Source: Melitaea cinxia (Eukaryota; Arthropoda; Insecta; Lepidoptera; Nymphalidae). Taken from it: a stretch of 64,000 nt of DNA. The notes beneath the pieces are model-generated. The model was not told the origin of the DNA, did not search any database, and saw only the letters and a list, made by a program, of their open reading frames with translations. Positions 34,721 through 46,787 of the stretch are shown piece by piece. The translations under genes were made by a program, and so were the position numbers. The stretch is from assembly GCF_905220565.1 (NCBI RefSeq), contig NC_059396.1, positions 5,429,206-5,493,205 on the forward strand, in the 5' to 3' direction. The stretch's first letter is position 1; each line of letters starts with the position of its first letter.

Positions 34721-34730
34721 GTGTGTGGGT
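34653..34730 (+). repeat. (GT)n microsatellite, tail of the RTE insertion
   Basis: Almost pure GT with a few GC and TT interruptions; it is enclosed by the target duplication, so it arrived with the element or grew from its tail. The frame of alternating C and V over it is an artefact. Confidence 0.95.
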
Positions 34731-34737
34731 TAAACTA

Positions 34738-37439
34738 CACGTGTGGTTTGGTCAAAGATTATTCCTAAACCTAGTAAATAGACTGATTATGATAATTATC
34801 CAAAATAATGCGTTATCTTTATTGTTGAAAGTTGTGTTGATATGTGAATTGTGCGAATTTACCAGTAGCCTGAGGAGCCTGGAGCCTAGCGCGGCAAATT
34901 TTAGGGGGCTGCTTACAGAAATAATATTTTTTTTTATTTCTGTAAGCCAGGCGGCTTTCTTATTAGAATTATTTTTGTAAATTCGACAAACAGTGTAGTA
35001 TAGTAGCCTTAACACTCCAATCTCTGAGTACAAAAAGTGTCTGAGTTAATAATCATCCTAATAACAGGCACAGTCGATATCAGAGAGGAAATAGAGCACA
35101 AATCATAAGGTTGCAATTCCATTGATAAAATGATTGATATGAATATTATTGCGAAATAGGGTACCTATCGAATTTTAGAGGTCCGAAGGGACGGCAAAAA
35201 TTGCATAGCCTAGTAGCGACTTTAGTTGTGAATAAGTTTCTTTCAGTGAGTCTATCAGGCCCATTAAACGAGCTTTTTCAAATGAGTCAAAATCGTTTTA
35301 TGATCAATTATCAGATCTTTTTCAGGATATCGTAACTACTGAAATGTCGATCTAGCTTCACTTTTTTAACAATGTCGTCACGTTTATTCGTAACTGGGCG
35401 AAAAGAGTGAAATGCATCTTTTTCCTGACGCTTAAACCAATTTTGTGCTACTCTAACTGATATGACTATTATTAGGTCCATAAATGTCACAAATTTTTTT
35501 GCTGCTTCTTTCGCATTTTCTGTTTTTAAAGTAAAAATCTTTCATCCATTTTGGCGGAAAAAAAACGAACGAAAATGGCGGTAAACAGTTTTTTTATTGT
35601 TTTGAATTTCAAGTCATGTTATAATGTCACCTTATCATGGTATCAAAACCAGCCAGTTACAAACAATACAACCAAAAAGATTTTATTTTAACTTTTTATC
35701 AACTATTTATTGACCTATTTGTTGTCTTAATGAAATATTAAATTCTAAAGCATAAATAGATAAGAAATAAAAACTTTGAAAAAAGCTTCAAATAACATTT
35801 ATGTACAGGTAATGTTCGAGTAGGAAAAGCGTTTTTATGACGTCAGAAGAAGAAGTACCAAACCGGTATGATTCACTTTGGATGTGTTCAAAGCATTCAA
35901 ATATTGAAAATGTATGATTTAGCTACATTTTAATCTATATATTAATATGTGAAGCAAAAACTTTTACCCCTTTTTACGAAAATTGCGCGGAGGAGTATGA
36001 AATTTCTTACACTTATAGTTTATATAGAAAGAGTGCAGAATGCTAATATATTTTTTTTATTATACACAAAATATATTAAATCAATAAAAAAAACATTACA
36101 TACACACACTACCATGTATTTGACACACACACGCATACTATATTCTATTGTTGATTGTGAAAGTCTGTAGTCAAATTGAAAAATTTAAAAATAGGTTATT
36201 TTAATTATTTTTTGGTTTTTCTTAATTTAAATTTTTAATTTCGAACTCTGGGCTATAACAAATTTTCTATTAATATCAGCTACCTAAGAATGTACAAGAC
36301 ATCTGAACAGCGCCATCTAGTCTTTCTTAGCTACTACACTGTGGCGAACTTTCGGGAGGTTTTGCGTGGTTCACTTTAGTATCGGAAGGTGGCGTTTACC
36401 ACGTATTTTCATATTTGAATCGTAGTTCTATAATTATACGTAAGATGACGCTTTAAGAAATGTTGATTAGTATGAAATTTGTTTACCTCGGTTCTGCGAT
36501 AAAATAGCAAAGCTAACAACATAAATTGCAATTAAAAAAAATCAGAGAATGATATACTTCGTTTTAAGATTAGATAAGATTTGTTATTAGTAAATAACGA
36601 ATAATCCGTAACTGTAGGCATAAGCTTAAAAAATTATATACATTAAAAACCAAATAAGTAATGTAACAGGCACGTACCTATAATCTACTACATGTGTTCC
36701 ATATCTTTTAAAACGATAACCTTACTACAACTACAGACGTTTGTACACATTCTATTATTTTTATGTATTAGTAACTAGTATCTACTTAGATACATACCTA
36801 TAGTATAAATAAACATTATGTAATTTGTTTATTCAACAGCATACATTAACATAACAATTTATTATTAAACAAATCATTTACCACAATTTAAGCTACGTTA
36901 ATAATGTTAATAATTTAATATCAACAAACTAAAAAGTCACGCTAAATAAAAGTTGAATTAATAGGTATATATAAATGAACTAATCTCTGGAAGTCTTGAT
37001 GTAACATTATGTTTATGTTAAGAAGCTAGTTATTCCGGGTAGTTACTGGCTATAAGCTATAAAATAATATGATCCTGGCTCATGAGTCATGACCCCACAT
37101 ATTATCCGTCGACTTACATCTTATGAATATGATAAATATCTATTGATATTATACCTAATCAAAATAGGCTAATCTGTGAGGTGTAAAATGAAAATGTTTC
37201 ACAATATACCTGAAGATAACAAGATATATATTTATATTATTATACGATATATTATCATGTTTATCGTTGCTCTAAAGGCCTGTTTCACCAATACTGGATA
37301 GCGCTATTTGACGGATGACAGTATGCGATGGTATAAAGTTTTTGATTGATTATTCTTTTTTAACATCAAATTTTACTATTTTTATGATATATTTCTATTC
37401 GCATTTTTAAATCTTAGTTCGTAGTTTATTAATGGACTC
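34738..37439. other. Long gene-free stretch
   Basis: No supported gene. 34911-34947 is a perfect 14-bp hairpin (GCTTACAGAAATAA, 9-nt loop). 36300-36410 has 'GCGCCATCT' and 'GGTGGCGTTTACCACG' of unknown nature. Confidence 0.4.
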
Positions 37440-37805
37440 TTTTTTTTTTGTTTTATTTTTTGGTATCGCAGGGGAACCCATTTACGGGTGATATCAAGGA
37501 CGTCCGGGAAGGCAGTCCTAGAGCGTATATCGGCCTCAGCACTTGGGGGTGTATTAACGACCAAACCCCTGGGGGAGCCTTCAGCCGCTTTAATTAGAGG
37601 GTCCCGGACCTGCCCGCAACAGGATCCCTCCAGCGACAGGTTGGCCTCGGCGAAAAGGCCAGACTTCTCCTCCATGGGGACTGTCCGGCTCACCTTTGAA
37701 CAATCCCGACGACGCCGTGTCTAGCAGGACCGGGTTCCCATCCCGGCCCGACACGGGCACAGGGGCGTTACTGGAGGCGCATTAAGTAGCGCCTCCAACG
37801 CACCC
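37440..37805 (-). pseudogene. GC-rich coding-like repeat fragment, probably a LINE piece
   Basis: A sharply bordered GC-rich block in AT-rich DNA. On the minus strand ATG at about 37678 opens MEEKSGLFAEANLSLEGSCC, with PRGLVVNTPPSAEADIRSRT and AFPDVLDITRKWVPLRYQ, to about 37382. Upstream of the ATG lie 'GAACCCGGTCCTGCTAGACA' and 'GGCGTCGTCGGGATTG'. I believe blocks like this belong to lepidopteran LINEs, but I cannot name the family, and no catalytic motif is present. Confidence 0.4.
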
Positions 37806-37957
37806 CCTTTCGTCGCATAAACTACAACTTTAAGATGATATGCAAATAGAAATATCTTATAAATATAGTAGAATTAGATGGTAAAAAAGAATAATAAATC
37901 AAAAACTGTTAACTATCAGATAAGTGCCGTCAATTAATCGTTAGTATATCGTAAAAT

Positions 37958-38152
37958 TCTTTTTTGTTGGAAAGGAGATATCCCAAGTGTGGTACCAAGG
38001 AAACCAGGATCTGATGATGGAATCCCAGAGAAATCGATGGAAACACTCGAAAATCGTAGAGACGACTCGTGCGTTTATTTTTTTTCGTCTACTTACGTTG
38101 TATTTTGTTACGTTGTATTACGTTGTGTTTTTTTCGTTTGCGAGCAAACACA
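37958..38152 (+). repeat. Family D fragment
   Basis: TTTTTTGTTGGAAAGGAGAT, CAGGATCTGATGATGG, and the end TTTCGTTTGCGAGCAAACAC. Confidence 0.75.
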
Positions 38153-38452
38153 ATTATCATCGTGGATTTGCGAATGATGTACAATTTTTATGATGTTTTC
38201 AGTTTTTTAAGTTTACAGCTAATATGACGCTTAAAAACTTACTGTTACTAGCTCGGATTTAAATCTGCAACCGCCAGATTAAATTTTATGCACTGAATTA
38301 CTTCAGCTTGTCATTAACTTTAAAATGACAAATAATACCTAACAATCCAAATTTAACACATGTTAAGTCGCGAAAACGACCATTCAAGATTTTTTAATAT
38401 CTGAAAAATTTTCAAGTTTTGACTTCGTCATTGTAAGTTTATTAGTCACTAG

Positions 38453-38569
38453 CGACCCGCTCCGGCTTCGCACGGGTATAAAATATAATTATAGCCTATG
38501 TTATTCACTGAAAAAATGATTAAAATCGATCCAGTAGTTTTGATTTATTCATTACTGCCCGTGGCCCGC
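38453..38569 (+). repeat. Family F repeat, 5' part
   Basis: ACTAGCGACCCGCTCCGGCT, TCGCACGGGTA, then AAAATCGATCCAGTAGTTTTG. Confidence 0.6.
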
Positions 38570-39104
38570 TAGCGTTTAAATAAAATTTTACCTTTCTAAA
38601 TTGTCGAATGGGTTATTGGATAGTCCTGAGCTCTTGGCAAAGGTTGGATTAAATGTACCATATTATACACGCGGGAACAAACATATGCTTTTACACGTAC
38701 CATTTGCATCCACAAATTATAGAAAGAATTCATTTACTGTCCGTGCTTGTAGGTCTTTCAACTTGATTTCCAGCGAGTGTGATATTGATTTATATCACAC
38801 TACTTCTGCTAAATTAAAGCAATTACTAAATAAACGCTTTTTCTGTCAAAGCTTTGTTAACTAAAAGTTTAAAATTAACCGAACAATACAACCTACAAAC
38901 ACAGAACTTTGTTTGCTCACATTTTTTTTCTTTTCTTTATGAACAATTTTATGAATACTGTTTAATATTTTAATTTCCTACTTGTCCAACACAACACTAT
39001 TGTTAATTTATTGCTACACGTGGAAACTTGTCAATGGCCTTCTGTTAATGTTAGCTGTAAGTTTCCCAAATAAAATAAAATAAAAAATAAAATAAAAAAA
39101 TATA
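38570..39104 (+). mobile_element. 5'-truncated Jockey-like LINE 3' end
   Basis: A coding end (38601-38864), about 200 bp of 3' UTR and an (AAAAT)n tail at about 39068-39104. Confidence 0.7.
38601..38864 (+). pseudogene. LINE reverse transcriptase C-terminus
   Basis: An 87-codon frame: SPELLAKVGLNVPYYTRGNK, HMLLHVPFASTNYRKNSFTV, RACRSFNLISSECDIDLYHT, ending KRFFCQSFVN. 'L.VP....R......PF..TNY..NS...R..R.FN' is the usual final block of Jockey-clade LINE proteins. It is too short to be active and is cut at its 5' end. Confidence 0.75.
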
Positions 39105-39444
39105 TTAAATCAACAATGTATTTAAGGTATTTAATTAGATAAGGATTAATGCTGTATTGGTTAAAATCGCTTTGAAAATTAGCCATTATTTGTCGTAAAA
39201 AGTAAATGACAAAAAAATGTTATTGTCGGATATCCATAAGAAATAGACATATACCATAGCGGAGTTTTCTGTAGACCTTTTCAATGTGTACAATACTTAG
39301 TAGGTACTTACATTATTTTGATAAATCTCGTAGGGTTCGTGCTGTGTTTGCTATGTAAGCGAAAAAAATGAAATTATTTACGACATCACATTAGAAACCT
39401 CAAAAATAACAGTATTTCTCCACTATTTAATGGATATTATTATA

Positions 39445-39575
39445 CATATAAACCTTCCTCTTCAATCACTCTATCTATTAAAAAAAAACTGCATCAAAAT
39501 CCGTTGCGTAGTTTTAAAGATTTAAGCATACATAGGGACATAGGGACAGAGAAAGCGACTTTGTTTTATTAGTAG
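39445..39575 (+). repeat. Family F repeat, 3' part
   Basis: CATATAAACCTTCCTCTTCA, CAAAATCCGTTGCGTAGTTT, TAAGCATACATAGGGACA. Confidence 0.6.
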
Positions 39576-40220
39576 ATCTATAGTAGTCTCTGGAGGCGGG
39601 GCCACACCTTATTCAAAAACATTAATCTACCTACATTACCCAAGTACGTATGTACGTCGTAGATTGATACTAAATTGTAAGCGAAGTCTAAAAATCGAAT
39701 ACATTTCTCAAATCATTTTTAGGTATTTTGTCGTTCATATTTATTCCAGTATAGAATAACTTTTAACATGTGTTTATAGCAAAAATTAAAATAGATGTAA
39801 GAACATTGAATTTGGTTCATGATGCATCATTTAAAAGTATTGAAGTAGAGTAATATTGATATCTTTTTTCAATTATCACGTGAATAAACTTTTATTTTAT
39901 GAATTAGTAGAAAAATATTGTAACATAATCGATAATAGCCATCTTTTTGCTGTAAGAGGTATTGAATCTACTTAAAGCTCATGGAAATCTAACGTAATTC
40001 TACAATTTGTTAATAGGCTAGCTGGCAAAGATCCAGTTGAAATGTTTACGTTACGAAAACGCGACAATGTAACCAAGGAAATAGATAGGTATAACATATA
40101 GAATCAAAAACTAGCATTTTATTTTTGTCTTGAAGTTAAAAGAGTCATTATACAGTAAAATACTGTTTTCCGGTAGTTATTAAATAAACGAATTAGGTGT
40201 TGGAATTCATAATAAAACAA

Positions 40221-43200
40221 CAAGATACATATAAAAATATTTTATTAAAAACATTTTGGTAACATTTAATAAGAACACTTAGGTAAAAATAAATCGACCT
40301 CAAAATCATTTAAAAAGAACAGCCTGGACTGGAAGTTCACGGAGGAAGCCGGAACAGCAAAAAACTAAAATAAATAAAAACAATGATAACACTCTAGGCA
40401 GACATGTCTAATTGACAACCAGAATTAAGGCATCGCAAGAATAATATTATTTAAGTACGATAAAATACCTACGGCTATTATTATAATTACAACAAATAAA
40501 CGCCTAGTGCGTTCGTAGCGTTCGCTGTGAAGCGCCGCCGCAGTCGCGCGGGCGGCGCGCGACCCTGTAGTCTCTTGGCAGGGAACTTACATCGAGTATT
40601 ATTGCCACTAACATTATTCCACTCCACTCACGAGACATTTCGCTTGCCACTACGCCGTAATTATACACTACTAAATACTAAAACATCCCAATTATACGAA
40701 GCTATGTTAAAATTTTACCTAACTAATATTATCTTCGGTTAATTTTGATACTAGATGATATAACATCATTACATATTGTACTCTTAACACTACGCTGGAT
40801 TGAATTATAAAATGAGGAATTACGTGTCATACATAATATTGCAAGCATTACTGAGATTGTGCACGTTACGTGTATTCTTTTAAAAATAATAATTTTTAAC
40901 TTATGTGTTAGGAAGGACGATCACTTATACTGAAGTTGACGAGGGCGAGGCGTCGGCCGCTACGGCCGAACCTTTACAAACAGCTACATAAAGGAACAGT
41001 CATAAAGATTAAATTACGAGCATTGGCACTTTCAATATTAAATCTTAATTACACTCTCGAAATAGCACTGCATATCAATAACCAACTTAAAAACTAAATT
41101 CAGATCAGTCATTTATGATATCACATCAAAATAAACAGGGAAATACATAATATGTGATTATCGATTGGATATACTATATAATATATTATATTCTTTTCAA
41201 GAGGTATTAATTTTCTTAAGGGTTACTAAAATATTGAGCTCTGCGCCGCGCGCGACGCACCATATCACGATAATAAGAGAATAACATTAAACCAATAAGT
41301 TTTGGTACCTGGAGTTTGTCTCCGAGTTAATTCTATTTCGCTAAACCTACATAATGCTTATCAGATACGTAATACACAGGACGCGTGCCCAGGGCGGTCG
41401 CAGGTTATCCGCGGGCGCCTCGTCTAGGCAAAAAACCCTTCATCCCTATACAATTTTCATTATAAAAATACTGTCATTTGACTACAGTTCAATGAGAAAA
41501 AATATTTATGTAAATATGAATGAACAATAGATAAAATACAACATATAATATCATGTATATGATTTGACTAAACAAAATAAAATGCATAAAATTGAAATTA
41601 TTAAAACATTGTAAAATCACTTGAAGACACTTAGCAATGGAAGGTACTAATTGATATTTCAGAGAAAAAAAATTATTCAGTTAAAAATAAATAGCACAAC
41701 AACCAAATTATTTGGCAATGTGGATTAAAATAATTAACAACTACTACCCCTCGGCTGCTAACTTAACAAAAAATTGGAATGCAAATATTGCATCGCACCT
41801 CGGCCTCTGTTGGTATTGGGGAACGTGGCGCTCTGCCGATAGGGACTCCTATTCTACAACTTAGGAGACTTCACAACAAGAGCTAATAAAACTGTGCGTA
41901 TCTCTCTGCAAAATACTCCATTTGAACTACATTCGATTGAAGCTTGTCATATTAAAGTTAATAACTAAATAATAATCTGAATGCAACATTTCATTTTAAA
42001 TAACCATAACAACCATTTTGTGAGTATGTGTGACTGAATATATATAGCACACTTTTTGCGAAGACACCTCTAATATTTATGGATTTTGATGTACACTAGT
42101 TAGAGATGCCTGTATAGGATTATTGTTAGGCATAACGTATCACTAAGCTGCATTCTGAGATCCATGCTAATATGTTCAGTCATGACCCACTGAATCATAA
42201 ATATTATATAAATTAATTTTGTAAACTATTCACTTATTTGTTTATAACTTATGTGTTTATGTTCATAGCCCATTTGTAATGATTACAGTAAAATAAAATT
42301 GGCGATGACTCATAGATAAAGCGGTTGGCGAAATGCAATGTTATCATGTAAATTTAAATCGTGATAAGACCTTCGTTTCGGTAGTCAGTTCTGCTAATGA
42401 AAGCTGTCGTTATAAAAATTTAAACAAATCAATGCATCAATGTTGGTCCCTTCCATAATATCTGCCAAACCTCAAATCGAATACCATATCAGTATAAAGA
42501 AAATTTTGAAAACTACAAACTGTATTGTCTCATATCAACATTTTTTATAAAAATAACTTTGTCGGAAAATATTTAAACATTATAGTGTACAAATAGTCCA
42601 GTTCAATTTAAAGCTGATCACAATATAGCAGAACTAAAGTTGCACAGAAGGACAGTATCAACTATTATTCATTCTAATAGTATTTTACACATTACTTACA
42701 TATAATTTAAGAGACATACTATTAAATATCTTGACTAAATTAGGAGACCATGGATATTACAATTTAAATAATTATGCATTTATAGAGATATTGCCAGTCT
42801 GTTAACGACACTTACGATAGTTTCACTAGAAGCCCAGCATCTGGGCACATTAATGACTCGAACGTTTTAAAACGGTCTGTAACAACTACTAAAACCTTAG
42901 AATATCTAATCACTGTTTTAATTTGTGATGATATGCACTGATAACCCATTATACTATGTCACTCATGGGTCTGTCACAAACTAACAAGTTTTTCATGCTT
43001 TCACACAATTTGATAGGAAACAGATATTTTGGGCGATGTGTCAAGATTGTATCCTTTAGATGACACGTCATGACTATTTTTAAATGTTCGGACGGTAAAT
43101 CCAACAATCATCATAATTAGACCTTAAAATTAACATTCAGCTTGGCTATAAATTCATGCCATCTCGTCAAATCATAGGCTGAATATATGAGAAGCAGCCT

Positions 43201-44219
43201 TATCGTTAAAACAATGACGATTCTGTTTATAAATGACTGTGGAATATATTAACAAGCCTAAGCTAAATATCATAAAACAATATTCAAATAATATCTATAA
43301 GATGTAATGGTGGGAATAACTCATTATGATATTATTAAGTCCATAATAAAAATTTAAATATTGCTTTAAATAAATCAAGCACAAAATCTATAGGTCAACA
43401 TTCTTAACCAATTGATTTTATGTCAATTGTTTTTCAATAATTTATAAATTTAATATGCATTATCGTATTAAACAAGATTCTTTGGATAACAAATAATTAT
43501 TAATATTGCTAAGAGGAACTAAACGTAGTATAAGATAATATTCATTTTCTGGCTTTGTTGTATAATATGTTAGTTTATAACTTACAGGATTGGTATTTTA
43601 TTCATCAAGATCCCAATTGTTTGGTTAAAAAAAATGCCGATTTTGTATTTTTGTAATAACTTATGGCATTATACTTTTCATAGTAACCTAACTTTTAATT
43701 TATCACACAATTAAATAAGTTAAACATAAAAACGAAACAAACCTATATCGTCACACGTTTCTTAGAATTTGTCAAAAATTGCTTTTTTTAAATTAAGATC
43801 ACAGTATTAAGTCACTTTATAAATGTAACTCTACGAATTCGCAGGACGATTGCCACATACATATTCCACAGTCATCCAGAGAATTGGGACACATCAGGCT
43901 AATACAATTAACAAAATATGAGAATAAAATGTCACGAGCCGGCGGCTTCAGTTCAATTGAAAAATTTGTTCATTAGCTAAAATAAATAGTACCTGGTAGA
44001 AAACAGGAATCCCTGACATTTCAGGCTAAAAGTCAGGTCGTCAGGTTATAAATTCATTATAATATAAATAGCGAACTGAAGTCATCGGTGACGAAAACTT
44101 ACATTGGTACATCAAGCACCATTAATGTGACAAACTAAACATGTTGATTTGCATCCTGATGTGTCCCAGGCATAACTCCAAATTCCCTTTTTTCAAGTAT
44201 ACGTTGTCAATGTGTCGAT
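40221..44219 (-). other. Probable long 3' UTR of the 166-aa gene, or gene-free DNA
   Basis: This is the longest stretch lacking every repeat family described here. On the minus strand it follows the stop codon, and an AATAAA is at 40246-40241, followed by T/G-rich sequence. Earlier AATAAA hexamers (for example near 43590) could end shorter transcripts. CpG-rich patches at 40505-40570, 40940-40970, 41240-41262 and 41385-41430 are unusual against the AT-rich background. That the whole stretch is one UTR is inference. Confidence 0.4.
40241..40246 (-). terminator. Candidate distal poly(A) signal AATAAA
   Basis: Minus strand AATAAA followed by a TTGTTG/T-rich stretch; would end the 166-aa gene's longest transcript. 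Confidence 0.35.
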
Positions 44220-45059
44220 TTATTCTGTGGCAGCTACAACCCATGAGAAGCCACACATGCGGCAAGAATCTTTTACATACTGCGTGCGAGTTCCATAGGG
44301 TCCCAGCCGGTGGTACTGCGATCGGTTGGCAAAGAACAATGCAGGATTATTGGGTGGCAGTACCGTGGCGCGGTAGTTCCATCGAGGATCCGTGAGATTA
44401 GCACTCAAGTTAAGAATATCATGCCCTCCGTACATTACTTTGACATCTTCAACTTTTGTCTCTTTCGGACGCGGCTGTGGTTGCACAACAGTTTCGAATA
44501 GTTTCTGAAAGAAGTTATTAAACTATTATAGACACTACAAGTTTCACTTTGACAATAAGTTCAAAGCGTAAAAATCGATTGTCTTACTCATACAATTACA
44601 TGTATTTATTGCATTTGTACAATTTTAAGACTGTTTTGTTTAATTAATAACAAAAACATTAATAAACAAAAAATATATACCGCAACCGAAATTCATAAGT
44701 CTGCAAAATCTTTCCATTATCACACGTCAATTGTACACAGCATTGATAGCGTAAGACGTTCGCCATTACGGAATATTATGAAAATAGAGAGGTCAAGGCC
44801 AGGACATACGCAAACAAAATAGTGCAAATAATTTAATTATTACCTTCTCTGTTGTCTGAGGACTAGACGGCAAGGAGTCGTTGTTGACCGACTCGGATTT
44901 CAATGAGGCCAATGAGCCGATACCGCTAGATTCGCTGGAGACAGATGGGCTCGGGCTCGTTTGAGACTGGGACAGGCTCGCTATGTCTATGATATGCCTG
45001 AACGAATTAAAATCTTCTGTCTCCAATCCAGCCAGTGGTAGTGCAACTGTTAAAGCCAT
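44220..45059 (-). CDS. Unrecognised serine-rich 166-aa protein, two coding exons
   Basis: Coding exons are 45059-44844 (72 codons) and 44504-44220 (94 codons plus TAA). The 339-bp intron has a GTAATA donor, a TTCTTTCAG acceptor and phase 0. Exon 1 starts MALTVALPLAGLETEDFNSF and then has a long Ser/Pro stretch with SVSSESSGIGSLASLKSES and SLPSSPQTTEK. Exon 2 has PQPRPKETKVEDVKVMYGG, HDILNLSANLTDPRWNYRA, TVLPPNNPALFFANRSQYHR, and ends CRMCGFSWVVAATE. No signal peptide or membrane helix; an intrinsically disordered N-half and a more ordered C-half are likely, so it is probably an intracellular protein. The C-terminal CxxC could be half of a zinc site or a chance pair. Frames continue cleanly across the splice, codon use differs from the flanks, and no repeats lie nearby. 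These points make a real host gene likely. I cannot name its family. Alternative 3' splicing is possible. Confidence 0.75.
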
Positions 45060-45060
45060 G

Positions 45061-45062
45061 TC
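45061..45062 (-). other. Splice acceptor of 5' UTR intron, two bases before the ATG
   Basis: CCATTTACAG|AC-ATG on the minus strand. The intron would be 45262-45062, with donor TTTTCG|GTAATT, giving a 201-bp intron and a 5' non-coding exon. Confidence 0.6.
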
Positions 45063-45262
45063 TGTAAATGGATATTGACGATTGTACTTTAATTTACACG
45101 TGCATAATATAAGCTACTGCGTGTGAACAAATCGAAGGTATGTTGACAGAATTCAACGCGCCAAATTTTCGTACCACGACAAGCTTTTAACGCAAAACTC
45201 ACTTTTGACTAGATAAACACTAAGAAGAAAAACACTACACTAACAAGAAAAACAATAATTAC

Positions 45263-45400
45263 CGAAAAGCGCTATCCTCAAAAAGTACAAGCCTCGGCGT
45301 AGTTAAAAGAGATCGAACATTTGTGGAGTGAAGTTGGTTACATTATCTCGCGTTTGCGTGTGCGTGATGTCGAGCGGCAAGCGGAAGTTATTTTTATGTC
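45263..45400 (-). promoter_or_regulatory. 5' non-coding exon and promoter region of the 166-aa gene
   Basis: The exon ends at 45263. Upstream sequence to about 45400 is less AT-rich and contains GCGTTTGCGTGTGCGTGATG (plus strand). No TATA box at a fixed distance was found, and the start site is not determined. Confidence 0.4.
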
Positions 45401-45756
45401 GGTAAAGCAGTTTATTACGCAGTAAACAGGCTCTTTTAAATACACATTACTTTGGTAAAAACTGCATTTTTATTACATTTTCGTAACAAAAAGAAAATTG
45501 AAAAATGTTTAATTAAAATTATTGTATTTGTGCTTTCATAAAATATATTATTTTTTAGGTTAACAGCGCCCTCTAGGAGTTGTTCTTGGTTCGGCATCTT
45601 GTACTGAGTCTCTTAGTGAATTGAAATCATGACTATAGCTGTCGCTTGTTGGCCGAGTTATTTAGTCTTAGTTCACGTTAAATAGTATAGATGGCGCTTT
45701 CACCATATCTTTATTCATAGAATTTATTTATTGTAGATCAAAAGCGTAAAGTACCG

Positions 45757-45850
45757 TTTATTATAATAGTAATCACATTAGACGCAGAATTATATTGTTC
45801 TAACTGTTTCTTCAACGTGATAACTATTTATTATAATAGTAATCACATTA
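45757..45850. repeat. 24-bp direct repeat, 70-bp step
   Basis: TTTATTATAATAGTAATCAC plus ATTA occurs identically at 45757-45780 and 45827-45850, about 0.5 kb upstream of the 166-aa gene. Confidence 0.85.
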
Positions 45851-46104
45851 CACGTATTATATACAATATAACACTATATTGTTATGTAAACAGATTTTCA
45901 AACTATATCTTAAATATAGCATCTTGCAACGTTAGCATTTCAACTCATACCGTAAATGTAGAATGTTATTTTTAAGTAAAATTGGCTGTTATTGTGTGTA
46001 TCGCCATTGATTATTTTAACTAAAGTCAGAATATATTATTTAGGTAATTAATATAATATAATGTATTCATATGTTCGTAGATTTTCATAACACCTTATGG
46101 TCTA

Positions 46105-46465
46105 AGATCCGAACTAGACATGATCTTCACCCATCTAATAAGGAAACAAACCAAACGGAACCAATGAGCCTTGTGAGGGCTAATCCTGGGGGCTTTCGGT
46201 GCCTCTAGGAAGGTCCGCGGACCACTGTTTAAGAACCACTGATATTTCATTGATACTAGTTGTTTTCAATCACATGTTTAATAAATAAATCTTACATCAA
46301 AATGAGTGCTGTTTCATTGCGAATACAAATATAATATAGCCTGGACAGGAATTTTCCAACCAACCCTTTCGTGATTTAATTTTAATATATTAAAGTAAGT
46401 AGAAATAAATTTTTAAAATTTTCACCTTTAAGCAGATGGGTGAAGTTCGTCTCTAGTTCGGATCT
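46105..46465. mobile_element. MITE-like element with 32-bp terminal inverted repeats (family H)
   Basis: Left end AGATCCGAACTAGA, three variable bases, CTTCACCCATCT (46105-46136). The complement of the right end (46434-46465) matches at 29 of 32 positions. The 361-bp element has no coding capacity. A target duplication was not seen. A related, partly rearranged copy lies at 49510-49855. Confidence 0.8.
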
Positions 46466-46536
46466 CCTACTACAAGTATTTTAAGCATCTTTATACTACC
46501 TACACACTCAACTTATCACGAGTATTTGTAATACCT

Positions 46537-46736
46537 AATTGTGTTTGCTAACAAACGAAAAAAACCGACTTCAATTATACCATAATTACACGTAAGTAGA
46601 CGAAAAAAAAATATTAACAACAGCAATAGTCACCACTACAATTTTCGAATATTCCCCTCGATTTCTTTAGAATGCCACCATCAGAGCCTAATTTCCTTCC
46701 AACAAAAAAAAAAAAAAACATTTTTATAGGCCATAA
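46537..46736 (-). repeat. Family D fragment
   Basis: AATTGTGTTTGCTAACAAAC, ACCGACTTCAATTATAC, GATTTCTTTAGAATGCCACC, CCTTCCAACAAAAAA. Confidence 0.75.
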
Positions 46737-46787
46737 AATAGCGCTACGCGTGGGCGAAACCACGAACGTACCGATAGTTGTGCAATA

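Larger units (their letters stand above)
34319..34737 (+). mobile_element. RTE-type LINE 3' end with 13-bp target duplication and (GT)n tail
   Basis: GTGGGTTAAACTA occurs at 34319-34331 and 34725-34737. Between them lie 393 bp: the C-terminal coding end of a LINE, the tail GGCTATGTCCAGCAGTGG, and (GT)n. The duplication fixes both insertion borders. Confidence 0.9.

Noticed and set aside
34583..34980. Two frames of alternating Cys and Val
   Set aside because: They are the (GT)n microsatellite read in two frames.
40527..40742. 71-codon frame starting MKRRRSRAGG
   Set aside because: Lies antisense in the probable 3' UTR and its basic start is a product of a CpG-rich patch.
44220..44262. Zinc-finger (Nanos-like) call for the 166-aa protein
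   Set aside because: Only one CxxC pair is present and the second C/H pair is absent before the stop.
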